Below are positions 59,780 to 64,000 of a DNA stretch of 64,000 bases, one piece after another. Below the pieces are notes generated by a model, which worked only from the letters and a program-made list of their open reading frames with translations, was not told the DNA's origin and did not search any database. The position numbers were made by a program, and so were the translations under genes. Every line of letters starts with the position of its first letter. The first letter of the stretch is position 1. The DNA is from Haloarcula sebkhae (GTDB lineage Archaea > Halobacteriota > Halobacteria > Halobacteriales > Haloarculaceae), in contig NZ_BMPD01000002.1 of the NCBI RefSeq assembly GCF_014647415.1, positions 648,324 through 712,323 on the forward strand, written 5' to 3'.

Positions 59780-60279
59780 GCGTCACACTGGAAACGAGGG
59801 TACGCTCGCTCCGATCACTGCCCACCGTGCTCGGCCTGCTGGGCATCGTCGTAGCCACAGGTGGACTCGTCTGGGGCGGGCCGGTATGGCTTGGTTTCGT
59901 CGGTGTTGTCCTCGGCGGTCTCTACCTGTCCGGAACACCCGTTCTCGCGGTCGTGCTTGGACAGATAGCACTCGTCACAGTCGATACACCATCACTGCTA
60001 CCGCTCGTCCTTGTCGAAGGCGGCCTGTTCCTTGCATTGCTTTCGGTAACTATCGAGACGCCCGACAGCCGAGTCGCCGGCAGCCTCGTCGCACTTGTCG
60101 TTCCACTGCTCGGCAGTCTCGCCTGGCTGTCGCTCTGGCGCTGGAACGTGGGCCCCCTCAGAGCCGGGTCCGCCCTGGTCATCGGTATTGCCATCGTCGG
60201 CTATCTCTTCCATCGCTATCTGCTGATAGAACTCGACATCGTGACTGAAGACACAGCTTCGGATCGTGATTTCCTATGA
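59776..60279 (+). CDS. Multi-pass membrane protein of the DUF58 operon
   Basis: The 167-residue protein has about five to six membrane segments (16-36, 40-60, 63-75, 80-96, 105-122, 130-150) with short loops and a polar end. It overlaps its neighbours on both sides by 4 bases, so translation is coupled. I know this only as a haloarchaeal protein of MoxR/DUF58 loci; function unknown. Confidence 0.8.
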   Translation: MSVTLETRVRSLRSLPTVLGLLGIVVATGGLVWGGPVWLGFVGVVLGGLYLSGTPVLAVVLGQIALVTVDTPSLLPLVLVEGGLFLALLSVTIETPDSRVAGSLVALVVPLLGSLAWLSLWRWNVGPLRAGSALVIGIAIVGYLFHRYLLIELDIVTEDTASDRDFL

Positions 60280-61232
60280 GCCAACCCGAACCTACGCGAC
60301 CGGATGTATCAGGTGATGACAGCACCCAACAGACGGATATTGTGCGGGACCGCCAGACACTCGAAGCGGAGATGGAAGTGTTACGGGAGGAGAACCGCCG
60401 GTTGCGCGACTCCTACGCGCATGCGAAGCGGGCAACGTTCAGACGGACCGCAGTGGGCTTCTTTGCGGTCGGTGGACTCTCACTCATAGCGGCGTTCCTC
60501 TTTCCAGCCCTGCAGACCATCTTCGTCGCGTTCGCTGGAACCGGTGTGTTCGCCGGCATCGTCACGTTCTATCTCACTCCCGAGCGGTTCGTCTCGGCGT
60601 CAGTCAGTGACACGGTGTTCGACACGCTGGCCGATGTCGAACAGCACCTCGTCAGCGAACTGGAACTCCAGACCGAGACGGTGTATGTCCCGATGGCATC
60701 CCGTCCAGAGACGAATGCGCGTCTGTTCGTCCCCCAGCACGTCGAGTACGCGGTTCCGGATCCAGAGCAGTTGGGAGAACTGTTCGTTACGAGCGGTGCC
60801 GAGGCGGAGCAGGGCATATCGCTTCCCCCGACTGGAGATCGTCTGTACACCGAGTTCGAGCAAACGATGTCGGGCGAATTCGGTAGCGACCCCGATGCAA
60901 TAGCAACACAACTGACTGCAGCCCTGTCCGAGCAGTTCGAACTCGTCGAGGACACGACAATCGAAATCGATGACGAGAACCGAACCGCTTCTATTGCTAT
61001 CGACAATCCTGCGTTCGGCGACATTCACCAACTAGATCACCCAGTGGTGTCCCTGCTTGCGGTAGGGTTTGCCACGGGCCTTGACCGACCTGTCACTGTC
61101 GATACGCGCGACGACGACCGCTTCAGCGGTGTCGTGACCGTTTCGTGGGATACACTCGAACAACCATCGGCGCAGTCCGATGGCGTAGCGGCCCGAGAAC
61201 GAGAGACGACACCAGCCCCGGAAAACAGCTGA
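60276..61232 (+). CDS. Coiled-coil membrane protein of the DUF58 operon
   Basis: The 318-residue protein has an N-terminal coiled coil (about 26-55, TLEAEMEVLREENRRLRD), two membrane segments (about 56-75 and 80-97) and a large soluble domain (about 105-300; VSDTVFDTLADVEQHLV, ARLFVPQHVEYAV, VVSLLAVGFATGLDRP). No known motif is seen. It ends the three-gene operon, convergent with moxR 14 bases away. Co-occurrence suggests work with the MoxR/DUF58 system. Confidence 0.78.
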   Translation: MSQPEPTRPDVSGDDSTQQTDIVRDRQTLEAEMEVLREENRRLRDSYAHAKRATFRRTAVGFFAVGGLSLIAAFLFPALQTIFVAFAGTGVFAGIVTFYLTPERFVSASVSDTVFDTLADVEQHLVSELELQTETVYVPMASRPETNARLFVPQHVEYAVPDPEQLGELFVTSGAEAEQGISLPPTGDRLYTEFEQTMSGEFGSDPDAIATQLTAALSEQFELVEDTTIEIDDENRTASIAIDNPAFGDIHQLDHPVVSLLAVGFATGLDRPVTVDTRDDDRFSGVVTVSWDTLEQPSAQSDGVAARERETTPAPENS

Positions 61233-61246
61233 CGTCAGTCCGGTCG

Positions 61247-62257
61247 CTACTCGAATTCCCGTTTCGTCCCGCCATCACCAACCGCTTTCTCGACACCCGT
61301 ACTGTGGTCGGTGTCGGACCCGGGCGGCGAAATCGACTGGAGGATTTCTTCGATAACCGCCTCGGGACCGATCTGGCTTAGTTCGGCATCGCTGTTCATA
61401 ATGAGACGATGCCGCAACACCGGGAGCGCCATCTCCTTGACATCGTCCGGAATGACGTACTCCCGGCCGTTCAGACGAGCGACTGCTTTGGCCGTATTCT
61501 GCAGGGCGATTGTCGCCCGGGGTGAGGCCCCGTGAACGACGTTTCGATGGTCCCGCGTCGCGCCCACGATGGCGAGAATGTACTCCTTGATGCTGTCTTC
61601 GATGTGTGTCTCAGGGACCACCGACCGGGCGTCTAGAAGTTCCTTCCGGGAGATAACCTGCGAGATAGAGTCCGCGTCAAGCGTCGGGTTCGTGTCGAAC
61701 TGGTCGAGGATGGCACGCTCCTCCTCGGAGTTGGGAATCTCAGTGACGAGTTTCATCTGGAACCGGTCGCGCTGGGCCTCCGGGAGTTTGAATGTCCCCT
61801 CCATCTCCAAGGGGTTCATCGTCGCAACGACGGTAAACGGCGTCGGGAGTTCGAGTGTCGTTCCTTCAATGGAAACCTGCTCCTCCTGCATCGCTTCGAG
61901 GAGTGCACTCTGTGTTTTCGGCGGGGCGCGGTTGATCTCGTCGGCGATGACCAGATTCGTAAACACTGGGCCTTTCTGCAGTTCGAACTCGCCGTTTTGC
62001 TGGTGGTACACCGTCGTTCCGGTGATATCCGCAGGGAGGAGGTCGGGCGTCATCTGGACCCGAGAGTGCTCGAGATCCGTCGCGTTGGCGACGAGCGTGG
62101 CAATCGTCGTTTTCGCGACACCGGGGACTCCCTCCAGAAGCACATGACCGCGTGTAAGCATGGCGACAGTAATGTGGCGAAGGACCTGCTCGTTACCGAT
62201 AAGAACGGTCTCCGTCTCCTCCTTGAGACGGTCGTACAGCACCGACGGATCAGTCAT
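61247..62257 (-). CDS. MoxR family AAA+ ATPase
   Basis: The 336-residue protein has Walker A GVPGVAKTTI, Walker B VIADEINRAPPKTQSALLEAMQE, the sensor region ATMNPLEMEGTFKLPEAQRDRFQMK and a C-terminal AAA lid. MoxR ATPases remodel or activate partner proteins, often with DUF58 and vWA proteins, as here on the other strand. Its start overlaps the DUF4350 gene's stop by 8 bases. Confidence 0.93.
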   Translation of the reverse strand: MTDPSVLYDRLKEETETVLIGNEQVLRHITVAMLTRGHVLLEGVPGVAKTTIATLVANATDLEHSRVQMTPDLLPADITGTTVYHQQNGEFELQKGPVFTNLVIADEINRAPPKTQSALLEAMQEEQVSIEGTTLELPTPFTVVATMNPLEMEGTFKLPEAQRDRFQMKLVTEIPNSEEERAILDQFDTNPTLDADSISQVISRKELLDARSVVPETHIEDSIKEYILAIVGATRDHRNVVHGASPRATIALQNTAKAVARLNGREYVIPDDVKEMALPVLRHRLIMNSDAELSQIGPEAVIEEILQSISPPGSDTDHSTGVEKAVGDGGTKREFE

Positions 62258-63344
62258 TGCGTTGACGTTCGGACCGCTGTTTAATAATGGCTTCCGTTAC
62301 TCGCTCTACCTGTGCGGTTCCCCAATCTGGATGACGGGCCCTAAGATACTTCTCAACGCCATCCCGGGAGAGATGCGGGTCCGGCTTGCGGCCTCTATGT
62401 TCCCGGAGTCGCTCTCGGAGTCGATCGTCGAGACGGCGGTCGTACGCGAGCAGCGTCCCGACCAGCACGACGCCACAGAACAGCAACAGCGCGTCCGACC
62501 GCTGCACGGCGAGGACGGCAGCGGCCACTGGCGGAACACTGCTGGCGCGTGAATAATCCAGTAGGGCCGTGTCGTGATTGGCGACGATGTTCTGGACGAA
62601 CCGTCGGTTGTCACCACGTTCGAGCATCGCGTTCACGAAGATACTCGGATCACTGACGGCGATAACTCGACCGTCGCCGACCGATTCGCTCGTGACGACG
62701 GGTCGAGACGCTAACTGCTCCTCACCGTCAAGGTTGGCGTTCCCGTTGCTGTCGAGGTAGGCATACTCGGAGGTGTTGACGAGTGTCGTCGCGTTGCCGG
62801 CTCTGACAGTCGTCCCGTAGTTGAGGACGACAGTATCGACGCCGGTCGTCTCCGGATAGTCGCCGGCAGGCGTCGCTTCCGGGAGCGAAGAGTTACGGTA
62901 GTAGTTCCGGTTGTCGTACACCGGGCGGCCGTCGAAGCGTGCGTCTGCACCGACAGCAGCGAGCAGCTCATTTCCGTGTGGGTGGTAATCCTCGGCGACG
63001 ACGAGTGTCCCGCCGCCCCGGACGAACTCCGCAATCCGTGTGCGCTCGCTCGACGAGTACGGCTCTGCCGGCGAGAGAACGACCGCAACGGTGCCGTCCG
63101 CGCCACTCGTCGGATACTGACTCACGTTCGTTCCGACAGTCACGTTTGCACCGGCATCAGCTACGACGCCTTGGAGTTCACCTGCCCCATCCCACTGGGA
63201 GTTGTACGCACCGAACGCCGCCGAGGACGTACTCGCGGCGTAGACGAGTGCGATGACCGTGAGGACGGTGTAGGCGGCCAGCAGGAGCTGCGGGAGAGTG
63301 AGCGACGGCAACCGGGAGTCCTCAGAGAGCGGTGTCAGCGCCAT
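62250..63344 (-). CDS. DUF4350-type membrane protein
   Basis: The 364-residue protein has an N-terminal membrane helix (about 17-38) and an extracellular domain with a glutamine-amidotransferase-like fold (VAVVLSPAEPYSSSERTRIAEFVRGGGTLVVAEDYHPHGNELL). A second membrane segment (about 268-290) and a cytoplasmic tail (HLSRDGVEKYLRARHPDWG) follow. This is the DUF4350 layout, found beside MoxR in many genomes. The nucleophile of true amidotransferases is not evident, so it is probably a binding domain. The ATG at 63344 overlaps the previous stop. Confidence 0.83.
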   Translation of the reverse strand: MALTPLSEDSRLPSLTLPQLLLAAYTVLTVIALVYAASTSSAAFGAYNSQWDGAGELQGVVADAGANVTVGTNVSQYPTSGADGTVAVVLSPAEPYSSSERTRIAEFVRGGGTLVVAEDYHPHGNELLAAVGADARFDGRPVYDNRNYYRNSSLPEATPAGDYPETTGVDTVVLNYGTTVRAGNATTLVNTSEYAYLDSNGNANLDGEEQLASRPVVTSESVGDGRVIAVSDPSIFVNAMLERGDNRRFVQNIVANHDTALLDYSRASSVPPVAAAVLAVQRSDALLLFCGVVLVGTLLAYDRRLDDRLRERLREHRGRKPDPHLSRDGVEKYLRARHPDWGTAQVERVTEAIIKQRSERQRND

Positions 63345-63619
63345 CAGACCAGCCCCGGCGGTAGAATCTCGAGGATCCGTTTGATGACCACATAGGCAAA
63401 GCCCACCAGACCGAGTCCGATGAGCCACCAGAGCCGCCGTCGCCAGCGCGGCGACACGGCCTGCGGTGCAACCAGTTCGACAGTAACGAGAAACCCGATC
63501 AGCGAGACAACGAAAAACAGCTCCAGCGTCAGCGCATCCAGGAGGGTCAACACGAGGATGGTACCAAGCACCCACGTGAGATGCCCGTAGATGAACTGCT
63601 GGCGCTGTCGGGTCGCCAT
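63344..63619 (-). CDS. Small membrane protein of the MoxR operon
   Basis: The 91-residue protein begins MATRQRQQFIYGH and has three membrane segments (about 14-30, 33-52, 62-82). Its stop shares one base with the start of the DUF4350 gene, which is evidence of coupling. Function is unknown. A start at 63649 is possible but adds unlikely residues. Confidence 0.75.
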   Translation of the reverse strand: MATRQRQQFIYGHLTWVLGTILVLTLLDALTLELFFVVSLIGFLVTVELVAPQAVSPRWRRRLWWLIGLGLVGFAYVVIKRILEILPPGLV

Positions 63620-63708
63620 GCTACGGCGTTCTTGTCGGGAGACAGTCAAAGTTCCGACCGACGGCTGCTGACTGAGCCACGAGGTAACGGCTACCCTAGC
63701 AGTTCGGC

Positions 63709-64000
63709 TCAGTCGTCGCTAGGCTGTCTCTCGTCGACCGACTCGGCATCGGGCGTCCGCGTTCGGTCACCACTCGGGAGCAACGAAACCGGCGAGGCCG
63801 TCAGATAGGGAACCGTTGCGACGAGGGCACCGAATAGGGCAAGCGAGACGCCGCCGAGGAATATCGCTGCGAGGATCGCCGGCGGCGTCCGCGCGGAGAG
63901 CCGGAAGCCGAAGAAGACCAGCCAGCCAGCCCGCTCCAGCAGTTGTAACGCGGCGACCGACAGGCCGAGCGCGAGCCCAGTCGCCGGAATCGCGATACGA
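63709..64000 (-). CDS. Membrane protein of the MoxR locus, N-terminus beyond right edge
   Basis: A minus-strand frame from the window edge to a TGA at 63709-63711 encodes at least 96 residues: hydrophobic segments (TGLALGLSVAALQLL, AILAAIFLGGVSLALFGALVATV) and a polar C-terminal tail ending in SDD. It is upstream of, and probably in, the operon with the DUF4350 and moxR genes. The missing N-terminus prevents assignment. Confidence 0.7.
   Translation of the reverse strand, partial: RIAIPATGLALGLSVAALQLLERAGWLVFFGFRLSARTPPAILAAIFLGGVSLALFGALVATVPYLTASPVSLLPSGDRTRTPDAESVDERQPSDD

Overview
The window is a 64 kb stretch of haloarchaeal chromosome. GC content is high, the predicted proteins are very acidic, TATA-like boxes often sit 25-33 bases before a start codon with no leader, and many families are haloarchaeal. 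The MamA-type glutamate mutase subunit (methylaspartate cycle) suggests Haloarcula or a close relative; this is inference, since no 16S or other marker is present. I recognise no rRNA, tRNA, CRISPR array, intact insertion sequence or prophage.

Layout. 1-6.5 kb: edge membrane protein, DUF2237 protein, Dna2-like helicase-nuclease, and two PH-domain membrane proteins in an operon. 6.5-15 kb: Met-rich lipoprotein, beta carbonic anhydrase, Lhr-type helicase, DapA/KdgA-type aldolase, membrane-tethered HTH regulator, methyltransferase, MBL hydrolase, soluble histidine kinase. 15-29 kb, almost all minus strand: pelota, two DUF4013 membrane proteins (one frameshifted), PurM/HypE-like protein, RqcH, FAD oxidoreductase, two large secreted proteins with PGF-CTERM-like tails, and Elp3. 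29-38 kb: chemotaxis transducer, cupin, RecJ-like DHH protein, Yip1 protein, flavin reductase, MamA, GNAT, MutY. 38-47.4 kb: sensor kinase, MgtC/DUF4010 transporter, PadR regulator, a 0.7 kb intergenic region with strong hairpins, zinc-ribbon protein, and a one-carbon group (NUDIX, FolD, lipoprotein, GlyA).

47.5-52.6 kb is the most unusual block. It holds a CHAT-type cysteine-peptidase-like protein of unknown target, a TbsP-like DNA-binding regulator, and a YcaO protein fused to an E1-like cysteine-motif N-terminus. No precursor peptide is visible. After it come a DUF63 protein, inositol monophosphatase, an AT-richer 0.9 kb intergenic region, a GT2 glycosyltransferase, a metzincin-like secreted protease, and a two-sided MoxR/DUF58 locus that runs off the right edge.

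Themes. Translation quality control is well represented (pelota, RqcH, Elp3). DNA repair is represented by the Dna2-like, Lhr, RecJ-like and MutY proteins. The envelope and secretion genes (two sortase-type substrates, Tat lipoproteins, protease, glycosyltransferase, MoxR locus) are probably linked by the cell surface rather than by one pathway. All functions are read from sequence by eye; no database search was run.
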